From: Chloroflexota bacterium
Lineage (GTDB): Bacteria > Chloroflexota > UBA6077 > JADZDV01
Assembly: GCA_020850915.1 (NCBI GenBank)
Contig: JADZDV010000591.1
Location: 1-32,690, forward strand
Length of the DNA: 32,690 nt
Direction: 5' to 3'
The notes beneath the pieces are model-generated. The model made no database searches, was not told the DNA's origin, and worked only from the letters and a program-made list of their open reading frames with translations. The translations under genes were made by a program, and so were the position numbers. How positions within the stretch are numbered: the stretch's first letter is position 1; each line of letters opens with the position of its first letter. This document shows, in pieces, positions 6,154 to 14,139 of the stretch.

Positions 6154-8136
6154 ATGCAGCGTCGTCTCACGCTCTGCTTAACGCTGGCCCTGCTCGTGGT
6201 CGTGCTGAGTCCACCCCAGCCGGCCCGCTTGCAGGGCTACGAGGCCATCCAGCCGCTGCCGCCGGTCGCATCGCGCGACCCGCGTTTTGGCATCGTCCAG
6301 GCGCTCCAATCGCCCAGCCTCGCCAGCGCGGCGGGAGCAACCTGGGAGCGGATCATCTTTCCCTGGACTGTCATGGAGCGGGAGCCCGGCAAGATCGGCC
6401 CGGGATACTTCTCGGATGACCGCATCCGCGCCGAGGTGGCGCGCGGGTTCACGGTTGTGGGCCTGCTGATCTACACGCCCGATTGGGCCGCCCCGAATCC
6501 CAGGGCGCCTCACCCGAAGTACGTGCCTCGCAACCTCTACCGGACCTGGAACGACCCGGACAACTACTGGGGACGCTTCGTCTGGGCGGTAGCACACCGC
6601 TACCAGGGGATCGTGAACCAGTGGATCGTCTGGAACGAGATGGACATCTACGATCCTGCCGGACGCTACTCCTTTGACGGCAGCTTCGAGGATTACTTCC
6701 AGTTGGTGAAGGTCGCGTACCAGGCAGCCAAGGCAGCCAACCCGAAGGCACGGGTCATGCTGGGCGGTATGGCCTACTGGCTCGATCAGACGTACGGCCG
6801 CCCGCCGTACCTCGCGTCGCTGCTCGAGGTCGCGAAACGCGACCCACTTGCGCGGCTGAACGGCTACTTCTTCGACGGCGTGATCGTCCACACCTATGCA
6901 AACCCCCTCAACTCGTATGCCGTCCCGACGGTGATGCGGCGGATCATGCGGGAGCGCGGCTTCGACAAACCGATCTGGATTGGCGAGAGCAACGTCGTGC
7001 CCGGCGACGATACTCTGGCGCCGACGCCGCCCGGCTCGTTCCGGGCGAGCATGGAAGAGCAGGCCGACTACATCATCCAGTCGTTCGCGCTCGGCATCGC
7101 GGCCGGTGTCGAACGACAGGGCGTCTACAAGATGATCGATGAGCAGCCTGAGAACGGCCAGTGGTTCGGTCTGGTCCGCAACGACGGTTCAGTCAGGCCA
7201 GCTTACGTGGCGTATCAGGTGGCCGCGAAGTACATGGCCGGTGCAAAGTGGGCGTTCTACGCGTGGAACGGCTCGTCGAGCCCCCCGACAGACGAAGAGA
7301 TCACCGGCCTGCTCGACTCCGATCGCAACCGCACACAGTTCCAGTGGCCGGGCGATATCAATCGGGTCGTCATCGAGCGCGGCCCTCGGCTCACAACGGT
7401 CGTCTGGAACAGCTCGGGGGTTCCGGTCCGCGGCCGGATTCCGGCGGCGGCGCCTTACGCGGTCGCGGTGACGCCAGCCGGCCAGGTGGGCCAATTTGTG
7501 GCGCGCAACGGCTTCTACGAGATCGACCTGGATCCGAGCCATCACAACGCGGATCCGAACGACCGCTCGGTCAATCTCATCGGCGGACGCCCCTGGATCC
7601 TCGAGGAGAACGTGACGCCCTTGCCCGGCACCGTCCGCACGGAGATCGAGAGCGTCTGGCCACATGGCAATGCGCCGGTCGAGCAGGCGACCCAGGCGGA
7701 CATCGTTGGCGACCTGCTCCTGCCCGACCGCTCTGCTCCGGCGCCGTGCCGATGGGAACCGCGAGTACAGCTCTGGGCTGCCCAGAACGGCGGCGACCGG
7801 CGGGTGATCGCCACGGGACGGAAGGACTGGGTGCTGCGTGACGGTCGCCGCGATCCTGTCTGGCGCTTCGACAACATCGACGTGCGAGCGGCGCGCAGCT
7901 TCATGAACTGGCTCGAGTTCACCATCACGGTGGACGGCTATCCCTCGAGCGCCCAGCCGTGGGTCTACCGCGCCCCGCCGCCGCCACTCCAGCCGGAGCC
8001 CGCCCCGGCCGGCCAGACCGCTCTGGCCACCGCTCCAATCACCAGCCCGACTCCAGGACCGGAGCAAGTGGCGCCGCCTGGCCCACCGGCGACCGACACG
8101 AGCGTGCCGTTCAGCCTGCCGGCCGGCTGCGCCTGA
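6154..8136 (+). CDS. Secreted clan GH-A glycoside hydrolase-like protein
   Basis: This 660-aa exported protein has a signal peptide at residues 1-28 ('LTLCLTLALLVVVLSPPQPA'). Residues 45 to about 370 form a TIM-barrel of the GH5/GH39-like type: 'QWIVWNEMD' places the acid/base at E162, and 'KPIWIGESN' places the nucleophile at E278. Other barrel landmarks are 'GVIVHTYANPL' and 'MLGGMAYWL'. The C-terminal part (about 420-610) looks like one or two beta-sandwich modules, ending in a Pro-rich tail. It probably cleaves a glycoside or polysaccharide outside the cell; the substrate cannot be read. ATG 6154 was chosen because it starts the signal peptide; the longer frame runs into the hairpin. Some relatives are annotated only as hypothetical, so activity remains to be shown. 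Confidence 0.8.
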   Translation: MQRRLTLCLTLALLVVVLSPPQPARLQGYEAIQPLPPVASRDPRFGIVQALQSPSLASAAGATWERIIFPWTVMEREPGKIGPGYFSDDRIRAEVARGFTVVGLLIYTPDWAAPNPRAPHPKYVPRNLYRTWNDPDNYWGRFVWAVAHRYQGIVNQWIVWNEMDIYDPAGRYSFDGSFEDYFQLVKVAYQAAKAANPKARVMLGGMAYWLDQTYGRPPYLASLLEVAKRDPLARLNGYFFDGVIVHTYANPLNSYAVPTVMRRIMRERGFDKPIWIGESNVVPGDDTLAPTPPGSFRASMEEQADYIIQSFALGIAAGVERQGVYKMIDEQPENGQWFGLVRNDGSVRPAYVAYQVAAKYMAGAKWAFYAWNGSSSPPTDEEITGLLDSDRNRTQFQWPGDINRVVIERGPRLTTVVWNSSGVPVRGRIPAAAPYAVAVTPAGQVGQFVARNGFYEIDLDPSHHNADPNDRSVNLIGGRPWILEENVTPLPGTVRTEIESVWPHGNAPVEQATQADIVGDLLLPDRSAPAPCRWEPRVQLWAAQNGGDRRVIATGRKDWVLRDGRRDPVWRFDNIDVRAARSFMNWLEFTITVDGYPSSAQPWVYRAPPPPLQPEPAPAGQTALATAPITSPTPGPEQVAPPGPPATDTSVPFSLPAGCA

Positions 8137-8158
8137 TGACGTGGTTCGTGGTTAGCGA

Positions 8159-8200
8159 CCAACCACCAACCACCAACCACCAACCACCAACCACCAACCA
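8159..8200. repeat. Six perfect 7-bp tandem repeats (CCAACCA)
   Basis: Six exact copies lie in the 68-bp gap between the convergent glycosidase-like gene and ccdA. The preceding GTGGTTCGTGGTTAG can pair with the repeats, so the gap can fold into several alternative hairpins and might act as a bidirectional terminator. Confidence 0.85.
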
Positions 8201-8204
8201 CTCG

Positions 8205-8951
8205 CTACTGCGCGAGCCCGGTGCCGAACGTCCGGGTCAGCCAGCCCGCGATCGACGCCATGTCGCCGTTGAAGACCAGCAGCCCCATGGCGACGAGCAG
8301 CACGCCGCTGAGCTTCTCGACGAGGGCGAGCCTGGGGCGCAGGCCGCGAATGGCGCTCATGGCGCGCTCCAGGGTGAGGCCGGCCACGATGAATGGAATG
8401 CCGAGGCCGAACGCGTAGGTCAAGAGCAGCACTGCGCCGCCGCCGACCGTCTGCTCCTGGCTCGCCAGGGCCAGGATGCCCGCCAGGAACGGTCCAATGC
8501 AGGGCGTCCAGCCGATCCCAAAGGCAGCCCCCATTAGGAATGCGCCCGGTAGCCCCCGCTGCCGCGCAGCGCTCAGATCCAGCCGCTTCGCTCGGTACAG
8601 GAGCGGCACGCGAAGCAGCCCGAGCACGTGCAGCCCGAAGATGACGATGATGACGCCGCTGAGCCTGGACAGCAGCGTCTGGTGCTGCAGGAACAGGCGG
8701 CCCAGGAGTGAGGCTGAGGCTCCGAAGATGGCGAAGACCACCGCCAGCCCCAGAACAAAGGCGCCGCCGTGCAGCAGCACCCTTCCCCTTGCCGAGTCTG
8801 TCCGCCCCTCCCGCAGCTCCTCCGCGGAGAGCCCGGTCATGTATCCCAGGTAAGCCGGCAGGAGCGGCAGCACGCAGGGCGATGCGAAGGACAGCAGCCC
8901 GGCGCCGATGGCAAGTACGAGCGTGAGTGGCGAGAGCTGCAGGTCTGGCAT
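8205..8951 (-). CDS. ccdA: CcdA/DsbD-type thiol-disulfide transmembrane protein
   Basis: This 248-aa inner-membrane protein carries reducing equivalents from cytoplasmic thioredoxin across the membrane, for cytochrome c maturation or extracytoplasmic disulfide reduction. It has six predicted membrane segments. The two redox cysteines are C26 in 'LSFASPCVLPLLPAYLGY' and C151 in 'GIGWTPCIGPFLAG'. The annotated frame extends to 9161, but the first 70 residues are unlike the family. MPDLQLSPLTLVLA at 8951 is the natural start and sits 7 nt after a TACAAT -10 box. It is divergent from the C39-like gene and convergent with the glycosidase-like gene. A c-type cytochrome encoded at 24944 is a plausible client elsewhere in the window. 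No partner thioredoxin-like gene is adjacent. Confidence 0.92.
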   Translation of the reverse strand: MPDLQLSPLTLVLAIGAGLLSFASPCVLPLLPAYLGYMTGLSAEELREGRTDSARGRVLLHGGAFVLGLAVVFAIFGASASLLGRLFLQHQTLLSRLSGVIIVIFGLHVLGLLRVPLLYRAKRLDLSAARQRGLPGAFLMGAAFGIGWTPCIGPFLAGILALASQEQTVGGGAVLLLTYAFGLGIPFIVAGLTLERAMSAIRGLRPRLALVEKLSGVLLVAMGLLVFNGDMASIAGWLTRTFGTGLAQ

Positions 8952-8958
8952 CAGGTAG

Positions 8959-8964
8959 ATTGTA
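8959..8964 (-). promoter_or_regulatory. -10 box of ccdA
   Basis: TACAAT on the minus strand ends 7 nt before the ATG at 8951, and there is no Shine-Dalgarno sequence. A leaderless mRNA is predicted. Confidence 0.55.
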
Positions 8965-9089
8965 AGCCTGTCGGGAGACGCCGTCGCTGGTCGGCCGGCG
9001 CGCCAGCAGTCAAGCCGGATCGGGCAACGGGGTGTTACAACCGCGCAAAGGTTCGCGCCGACACGCTCCGCAACCGACCCGCGCGCATG

Positions 9090-9095
9090 CATAAT
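9090..9095 (+). promoter_or_regulatory. -10 box of the SH3-like/C39-like gene
   Basis: CATAAT ends 6 nt before GTG at 9102. This spacing decides the start: an ATG at 9087 in the same frame would overlap the -10 box. Confidence 0.5.
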
Positions 9096-9101
9096 CCTAG
9101 C

Positions 9102-10427
9102 GTGCAAGCGATACCGCTCCGAAAAGCGCGCTCCTCTCGTCCAGGGCGTTTCCTGAGACACGGCGGGCTGCTCCTGCTGATCGCGGCGTTGTCCGCCAGC
9201 GCCATCGCATCACAGTCCGGTTTCCAGCCGGATCTCGCGGCCGCGCTGGTCGGACTAGCGCTGGCGCCCGCCCCGGAGCCCTCGCTGCCCGCGGCCGCGG
9301 CTCCGGTGGTAATGCCACCCTCGTCCGTGACCGCGCCTGCTGCCACCCAGGGCGCTCAGACTGGCGACGTCGCCGAGCACGATTCCGCGGTCCTGTCGAG
9401 TCGCACGACCTTTCCAGCCGGCGACTGGGTCTTGAACCACCGCGAGGCGGTGCTCTACGCGCAGCCATCAGCTCAGTCCGAGCGGTTCACGACGCTCCCG
9501 CCATGGAGCTACCTCCGAGTGCTGGACGGCACGCCGGGCTGGCTGCTGGTGCTCTACGATGGCGATGGCGCGCGGCAGGCCGGGACGGCCTGGGTTCCGG
9601 CCGACGCGGTCGGACCGTCAGATCCGCCGCCGGGCTGGCTGATGAGCGTCGTCGACACGCCGCTGCTGGCTGGTCCTCACGACGGCGCGCCGCGCTTCAC
9701 TACCGTCCCACCATGGACCATTCTCCAGGTCACTGGTGACCAGCAGAACGGACGCGTGCCGGTCTTGTACGCGGGCGACGGCCAGGGGCATGCGCCCGGT
9801 CCCGCCTGGGCCGAGCGCCAGTACCTGGAGTACGCTCGAGCGCCTCGCGACTCGCGCCTGGACTGGGGCCAGCGGGCTGGGGCGGCTGGGGACCTCGTGC
9901 GCCTCAACATCCCGCATCGCTCTCAGCTCGACGGCAGCGCGTTCGCCCGCTCCAACTCTGGACCGGTCGCGGTAGCGATGGCTCTCGCCGCGTTCGGCCG
10001 CGACGTACCGACCGCTGAGCTCCGCGACCTCGCCAATCGGTCCCAGCGAACGCCGATCCCGAGCGACCGTCTCGGCATCGACGTCGTGGCGTCCCTGGTG
10101 GAGCGCGAGGGCCTCCGGCCGGTGGATCTCTTCGCGTCGAGCGGGCAGCTTGCGCGCTGGCGCCTGGACGACATCCGGCACCATCTCCGCGCCGGGCACC
10201 CGGTGATCCCACAGCTTCGCTATCGCCTGGTCCCCGGTAACGACACGTACTCCGCGACGTACGACCATTTCGTCGTCATTGCCGGCTTCGAGGGCAGCCG
10301 CTTCCTCTACAACGACCCGATCCCGGGGCGACAGGGGACCGGGGACGTCTGGATCGAGGGCGACCTCCTGGAGCGCGCCTGGGCCGCCAGCGACGCGCCA
10401 TACGCCGGCTTCGCGGTCCGCCCCTAG
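9102..10427 (+). CDS. Exported SH3-like repeats plus C39-like pseudo-peptidase domain
   Basis: This 441-aa protein has an N-terminal membrane/signal segment ('GGLLLLIAALSASAIASQ', 21-38) and a Pro/Ala-rich linker (about 50-100). Two SH3b-like modules follow: about 107-172 ('WVLNHREAVLYAQPS', 'TLPPWSYLRVLDG') and about 179-245 ('DTPLLAGPHDGAPRFTTVPP'). The C-terminal domain (267-441) is C39-like: 'NIPHRSQLDGSAFARSNSGP' at 269-288, then 'TYDHFVVIAGFEGSRFLYND'. In active C39_2 peptidases the block reads N-C-G-P. Here the nucleophile position is S286 (codon TCT at 9957-9959), while H389 and D405 are kept. It is therefore predicted to be a non-proteolytic envelope or peptide-binding protein, or one with unusual Ser chemistry. 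GTG 9102 is chosen from the -10 spacing. Confidence 0.78.
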   Translation: MQAIPLRKARSSRPGRFLRHGGLLLLIAALSASAIASQSGFQPDLAAALVGLALAPAPEPSLPAAAAPVVMPPSSVTAPAATQGAQTGDVAEHDSAVLSSRTTFPAGDWVLNHREAVLYAQPSAQSERFTTLPPWSYLRVLDGTPGWLLVLYDGDGARQAGTAWVPADAVGPSDPPPGWLMSVVDTPLLAGPHDGAPRFTTVPPWTILQVTGDQQNGRVPVLYAGDGQGHAPGPAWAERQYLEYARAPRDSRLDWGQRAGAAGDLVRLNIPHRSQLDGSAFARSNSGPVAVAMALAAFGRDVPTAELRDLANRSQRTPIPSDRLGIDVVASLVEREGLRPVDLFASSGQLARWRLDDIRHHLRAGHPVIPQLRYRLVPGNDTYSATYDHFVVIAGFEGSRFLYNDPIPGRQGTGDVWIEGDLLERAWAASDAPYAGFAVRP

Positions 10428-10470
10428 ACGTACGTAACCGCGGGCCGCTTCCGGGGCGTTTCCTGGGCGC

Positions 10471-10476
10471 TACAAT
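10471..10476 (+). promoter_or_regulatory. -10 box of glpK
   Basis: TACAAT lies 10 nt before the ATG at 10487. The predicted leader is at most about 4 nt and carries no Shine-Dalgarno sequence. Confidence 0.5.
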
Positions 10477-10486
10477 CGGCCTTACG

Positions 10487-11983
10487 ATGAGCGACCAGTT
10501 CATCCTGGCGATCGACCAGGGCACCACCGGCACCGCCGCGCTGGTCTTCGATCGTCAAGGACAGGTCATCGCGCACGCCGACCGGGAGATTCGCCAGATC
10601 TACCCCCGTCCCGGCTGGGTCGAGCACGATCCGGAGGAGCTGTTCCAGTCGGCTGTCCAGGTTGCTCGTGAGGCGCTGAGCGCGGCGTCGCTCGAGGCGC
10701 GACAGCTCGCGGCACTGGGTATCAGCAATCAGCGGGAGACGACTCTGCTGTGGGATCGCGCCAGTGGCGAGCCCGTCGCGAACGCGGTCGTCTGGCAGTG
10801 TCGACGGAGCGCTCCGATCTGCGAGGAACTGCGTGAGGGCGGCTTCGAGTCCGAGATCCGCACGCGCACTGGTCTGGTCGCCGACGCCTATTTCTCCGGC
10901 ACGAAGCTGCGCTGGCTGCTGGACCACGTCCCCGGGCTACAGGCGCGCGCCGAGGCCGGCGAGGTGCTGTTTGGAACGGTTGAGAGCTGGCTCATCTGGC
11001 GGCTCTCGGGCGGACGGACCCACGTGATGGATGCCGCGAACGCTTCCCGCACCATGTTGTTCAATCTGGAAGAACAACGCTGGGACCCGGTGATGCTTGC
11101 CAGGCTGGGAGTGCCGGCGGCGTTGCTGCCGGAGGTCCGGCCGAATAGCGAGCGCTATACGGACACTGACCCTTCCGTGTTAGGGGTGCCGGTGCCGATC
11201 GCCGGGGCCGCGGGCGATCAGCAGGCCGCGCTCTTCGGCCAGGCCTGCTTCGGCCGGGGCAGCGCTAAGAACACCTATGGCACGGGAGCATTCCTGCTGG
11301 TCAACGCCGGTGACCGTCCTCCCCGTTCCGCGCACGGCCTGGTCTCGACCGTGGCGTGGAAGCTTGGCGACCAGGTCACGTTCGCCCTCGAGGGCAGCGT
11401 CTTTATCTCCGGCGCGGCGATCCAGTGGCTCCGCGATGGGCTCGGTATCATCCGGAGCGCGGACGAGAGCGAGGCGCTCGCCCTGAGTGTCGAGGACAGT
11501 GGAGGAGTCTTCTTTGTGCCGGCCTTCGTCGGACTCGGGGCGCCTCACTGGGACATGTACGCCCGGGGCGCCATCGTCGGACTGACCGGAGGCAGCGGCC
11601 GGGCGCACCTTGTCCGGGCCGCGCTGGAGTCGATCGCTTTTCAGCTACGGGATGTCGTCACGGCGATGGGAGCGGATCTTGGGCAGGCGATCTCGTGCCT
11701 GCGCGTCGACGGCGGCGGATCAGCCAATCGGTTCCTGCTACAGTTTCAGGCTGACCAGCTTGGCATTCCGGTGGAGCGCAGCTCTGTCGCGGAGACGACA
11801 GCACGCGGCGCTGCCTTCCTGGCAGGGCTCGCCGTGGGATTCTGGCCTGACCTCGAGACGTTGCAGGGCATGGCCACGCCCGGCGAGCGGTTCACGCCAC
11901 GCATGGACGATCCACGCCGGGCCGAGCTGTACAGCGACTGGAAGCGGGCCGTCGCGCGAGCCAGCGATTGGGCCCATCACTGA
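10487..11983 (+). CDS. glpK: Glycerol kinase
   Basis: This 498-aa FGGY-family cytoplasmic kinase converts glycerol plus ATP to glycerol-3-phosphate. It begins with 'FILAIDQGTTGTAALVFDRQ' (phosphate-1 loop) and has 'PGWVEHDPEEL', 'LGISNQRETTLLWDRASGEP', 'AVVWQCRR', the 'AGAAGDQQAALFGQACF' block, and 'KNTYGTGAFLLVN'. The C-terminal FGGY signature lies in 'LRVDGGGSANRFLLQFQADQ'. The length equals that of typical GlpK. The gene stands without glpF or glpD nearby, so glycerol may be supplied by lipid turnover. A small cupin gene follows 13 nt downstream and is probably co-transcribed. Confidence 0.96.
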   Translation: MSDQFILAIDQGTTGTAALVFDRQGQVIAHADREIRQIYPRPGWVEHDPEELFQSAVQVAREALSAASLEARQLAALGISNQRETTLLWDRASGEPVANAVVWQCRRSAPICEELREGGFESEIRTRTGLVADAYFSGTKLRWLLDHVPGLQARAEAGEVLFGTVESWLIWRLSGGRTHVMDAANASRTMLFNLEEQRWDPVMLARLGVPAALLPEVRPNSERYTDTDPSVLGVPVPIAGAAGDQQAALFGQACFGRGSAKNTYGTGAFLLVNAGDRPPRSAHGLVSTVAWKLGDQVTFALEGSVFISGAAIQWLRDGLGIIRSADESEALALSVEDSGGVFFVPAFVGLGAPHWDMYARGAIVGLTGGSGRAHLVRAALESIAFQLRDVVTAMGADLGQAISCLRVDGGGSANRFLLQFQADQLGIPVERSSVAETTARGAAFLAGLAVGFWPDLETLQGMATPGERFTPRMDDPRRAELYSDWKRAVARASDWAHH

Positions 11984-11996
11984 AACGAGGTGAGCG

Positions 11997-12314
11997 ATGA
12001 TCGACCCATCGGAGAACCCGATCGGCACGGAGCTGGTTTTCGAGGACGACACGCTGCGCGTCTGGCGGATCGACATGCCGCCGGGCGCAACGGCCGACTG
12101 GCACACGCATCACCTGGACTACATCTCGGTCATCATCGAGGGCGATTTCATCGAGCGCCCGAACGCTGACGGGTCGGTGGACCGCCTGGAGGTCAAGCCG
12201 GGAGACTTCATGCGCTCGTACCAGGGTCCGCTGCGCCACATGCTGCGGAACACCAGCGAGCGCCGCTTTCGGAACGTCGTGATCGAGATCAAGAACACCA
12301 GCACCGGCGCCTGA
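11997..12314 (+). CDS. Small single-domain cupin
   Basis: This 105-aa protein has the cupin motif 1 region 'PPGATADWHTHHLDYISVII' with EGDF, including three histidines (the HTHH cluster at about 38-41) that could bind a metal. Motif 2 lies near 'PGDFMRSYQGPLRHMLRNTS'. AGGTGAG precedes the ATG by a few bases, and the gene follows glpK by 13 nt, so they form an operon. Small cupins of this type are found as ligand sensors, isomerases or dioxygenase-like proteins. Nothing here identifies the ligand, and a link to glycerol use is only suggested by position. Confidence 0.8.
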   Translation: MIDPSENPIGTELVFEDDTLRVWRIDMPPGATADWHTHHLDYISVIIEGDFIERPNADGSVDRLEVKPGDFMRSYQGPLRHMLRNTSERRFRNVVIEIKNTSTGA

Positions 12315-12326
12315 GAGTCGCCAGCA

Positions 12327-12346
12327 GCCCGGCGCCAGCGCCGGGC
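12327..12346 (+). terminator. GC-rich hairpin after the glpK-cupin operon
   Basis: GCCCGGCG pairs with CGCCGGGC around a CCAG loop. A second small hairpin (GCTACC TGA GGTAGC) lies at 12364-12378. There is no T-tract. Confidence 0.55.
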
Positions 12347-12404
12347 CGGCGGACGAGGGAGCGGCTACCTGAGGTAGCACCGGCTGCGACGGACTCGTGT
12401 CGAC

Positions 12405-12456
12405 ACGGCCCTACCGGTCTGTCGACCACGCTGCGACATTGTTCGGGCGCACCCGG
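12405..12456. repeat. Dispersed ~50-bp repeat, copy A
   Basis: It begins ACGGCCCTACCGGTCTGTCG and ends near CGGGCGCACCCGG. It is closely related to 18536-18585: the first 23 bases are identical and the rest carries a few substitutions and a one-base gap. It lies in the gap before the LVIVD-type gene, 15 nt upstream of a promoter. Confidence 0.85.
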
Positions 12457-12470
12457 TGGCCCCTCCCGGC

Positions 12471-12499
12471 TTGCGCTGGAGCGAGCTGTTGTGTAGATT
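12471..12499 (+). promoter_or_regulatory. Promoter of the LVIVD-type gene
   Basis: TTGCGC (12471-12476), a 17-bp spacer and TAGATT (12494-12499) predict a start near 12506, about 107 nt before the chosen GTG at 12613. This leaves a long leader whose content is unexplained. Confidence 0.5.
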
Positions 12500-12612
12500 C
12501 GGCTCAGGCTTCGACCACACAAGAGGCGACCCGAGGCGGGAAGCGTCGAGGTTGACTGGCGCTTCGTCGGGTGGGTCGCGCGGCGATGCGTTCACGCGAA
12601 GGGAGTTACCTG

Positions 12613-13788
12613 GTGACTGCTGCGAACATCGGACCGGACGGGCAGCCGGAAGCCCGCAACATGCGACTGGTCGGCCACTTCGACATGGACTGGCGTGGCG
12701 ACGGCATGCACGTCAACGTTACGGACGGCTACGCCTTCTTCGCTCACATGGGCGACAACCGGATCGGCACCTCGATCGTGGACGTGAGAGACCCGGAGCA
12801 TCCGACGCTGGTGGCCCAGATTCCGGTGCCGGACCACACGCACAGCCACAAGGTGCAGATCGTTGGGGACGTGCTGCTGGTCAACTACGAGCAGTACGGC
12901 AGCGGCGGCACCGGCCAGACCGGCGTCAAGACGTTCGACATCTCCGATCCGCGCGAACCGCGTGAGATCGGCTTCTACGCCATGCCTGGCCGCGGCGTCC
13001 ATCGCCCGACCTATTGGGAGAACCCGTACGCCTACGTCAGCGGCAGCGACGCCCCCAACTGGGACGACCAGTTCCTGATCACCCTGGACGTCAGCGACCC
13101 CACGAACATGAAGGAGGTCGGTCGTTGGTGGTACCCCGGCCAGCACCTCGCCGGCGGTGAGTCTCCGTCCTGGAAGGACCAGGGCCTGCGGTACGCGCTG
13201 CACCACGCGATCGCACGCGGCAATCGGCTCTACCTGGGCTACTGGGACGCCGGCCTGGTGATCCTGGACAACAGCGATCGGTCGAAGCCGACCTTCCTCA
13301 GCAACCTGAAGTTCACGCCTGAGGAGAGCGGCGAGACCCACTCGGCTGTGCCGATGCCGGGTCGCGACGTGCTTGTTCTGACCGACGAGTGCATCGTCAA
13401 CGACTGCCAGGACATCATGAAGCAAGTCCGCGTCGTGGACATCTCGGACGATCGCAATCCCAAGGTCGTGTCGCTGCTGCCGGTTCCCCAGGGCAACTTC
13501 TGCGAGCGCGGCGGTCGCTTCGGCCCGCACAACATTCACGAGGGGAGGCCTGGCACCCTCCAGGACGGCAATACCGTCTACCTGACCTACTTCAACGCCG
13601 GTATTCGTGTCTACGACATCTCGGACGCCGCCAATCCGCGCGAGATCGCCTATTTCATCCCCGAGGCGCCCCAGGGGCGCAGGTCGATCCAACTGAACGA
13701 CCTGGTCGTCACCAACGACGGCCTGATCTACGTCAGCGACCGCTTTGCCGGCGGCCTCTACATCTTCGAGCTGACCGGCCGAGACTGA
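12613..13788 (+). CDS. LVIVD-repeat beta-propeller protein, cytoplasmic
   Basis: This 391-aa protein is built of repeats of the LVIVD type: 'VDVRDPEHPTLVAQIPV', 'FDISDPREPREIGFY', 'LDVSDPTNMKEVGRWW', 'LDNSDRSKPTFLSNL', 'VDISDDRNPKVVSLL' and 'YDISDAANPREIAYF'. Each is one blade of a predicted propeller. There is no signal peptide, unlike many LVIVD proteins. His-rich spots 'PDHTHSHK', 'YALHHAIA' and 'GPHNIHEGR' could bind metal, a feature shared with selenium-binding-protein-like propellers. The start is GTG 12613, with AAGGGAG 7 nt upstream; ATGs at 12571 and 12586 lack a ribosome site. The gene is monocistronic between a dispersed repeat and a hairpin. The reaction, if any, is unknown. Confidence 0.8.
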   Translation: MTAANIGPDGQPEARNMRLVGHFDMDWRGDGMHVNVTDGYAFFAHMGDNRIGTSIVDVRDPEHPTLVAQIPVPDHTHSHKVQIVGDVLLVNYEQYGSGGTGQTGVKTFDISDPREPREIGFYAMPGRGVHRPTYWENPYAYVSGSDAPNWDDQFLITLDVSDPTNMKEVGRWWYPGQHLAGGESPSWKDQGLRYALHHAIARGNRLYLGYWDAGLVILDNSDRSKPTFLSNLKFTPEESGETHSAVPMPGRDVLVLTDECIVNDCQDIMKQVRVVDISDDRNPKVVSLLPVPQGNFCERGGRFGPHNIHEGRPGTLQDGNTVYLTYFNAGIRVYDISDAANPREIAYFIPEAPQGRRSIQLNDLVVTNDGLIYVSDRFAGGLYIFELTGRD

Positions 13789-13793
13789 TCTCC

Positions 13794-13822
13794 GTAGCGG
13801 CGCGGCTCGTCCGCGCCGCTGC
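13794..13822. terminator. Hairpin terminator between convergent genes
   Basis: AGCGGCGCGG pairs perfectly with CCGCGCCGCT around a CTCGT loop, extended by a G-T and a G-C pair. It lies 6 nt after the propeller gene's stop. Confidence 0.65.
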
Positions 13823-14139
13823 CGCCACCCCGGGGACGCGCCGCGGCGAGATGCCGACCCCCCGATCTCTGGACCCGGGGCAGGGAGGCTAGCGCGATCG
13901 GCCCAGGTGGGACGCCCCAGGCGCTCCCTGGCACGTGCACGATCGCGGCCAACGGACGTGATCATCGTCGCCGCGGACGGGCCGGGTCTTGCTGGATCAG
14001 CCCAGTCCGACCGTGCGTGATGCCGACCGGATTCGTCGCGACTGCCAGCAGCGACGGGCGCGGACTCTTGATGACTGACCGCCAGCCAACGACCCGGCGA
14101 CGGCTGTCAAGTCCGCGGATTGGCGAGCGACAGCCCGGT
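13823..14139. other. Intergenic spacer, nothing recognised
   Basis: This is a gap of about 315 bp between the convergent propeller and malic-enzyme genes. No frame with recognisable homology, RNA gene or clear repeat was found. Confidence 0.5.

Noticed and set aside
4923..6170. 415-codon minus-strand frame rich in Arg/Gly
   Set aside because: It mirrors the Thr-Pro and Asp-rich secreted protein on the plus strand, and its low complexity is an echo of those repeats.
8159..8200. Origin iterons or phage attachment repeats
   Set aside because: Units are only 7 bp, there is no replication or integrase gene nearby, and the repeat is simple-sequence slippage between convergent genes.
12592..13965. 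457-codon minus-strand frame
   Set aside because: It is antisense to the LVIVD-type gene, which shows clear repeated motifs on the plus strand.
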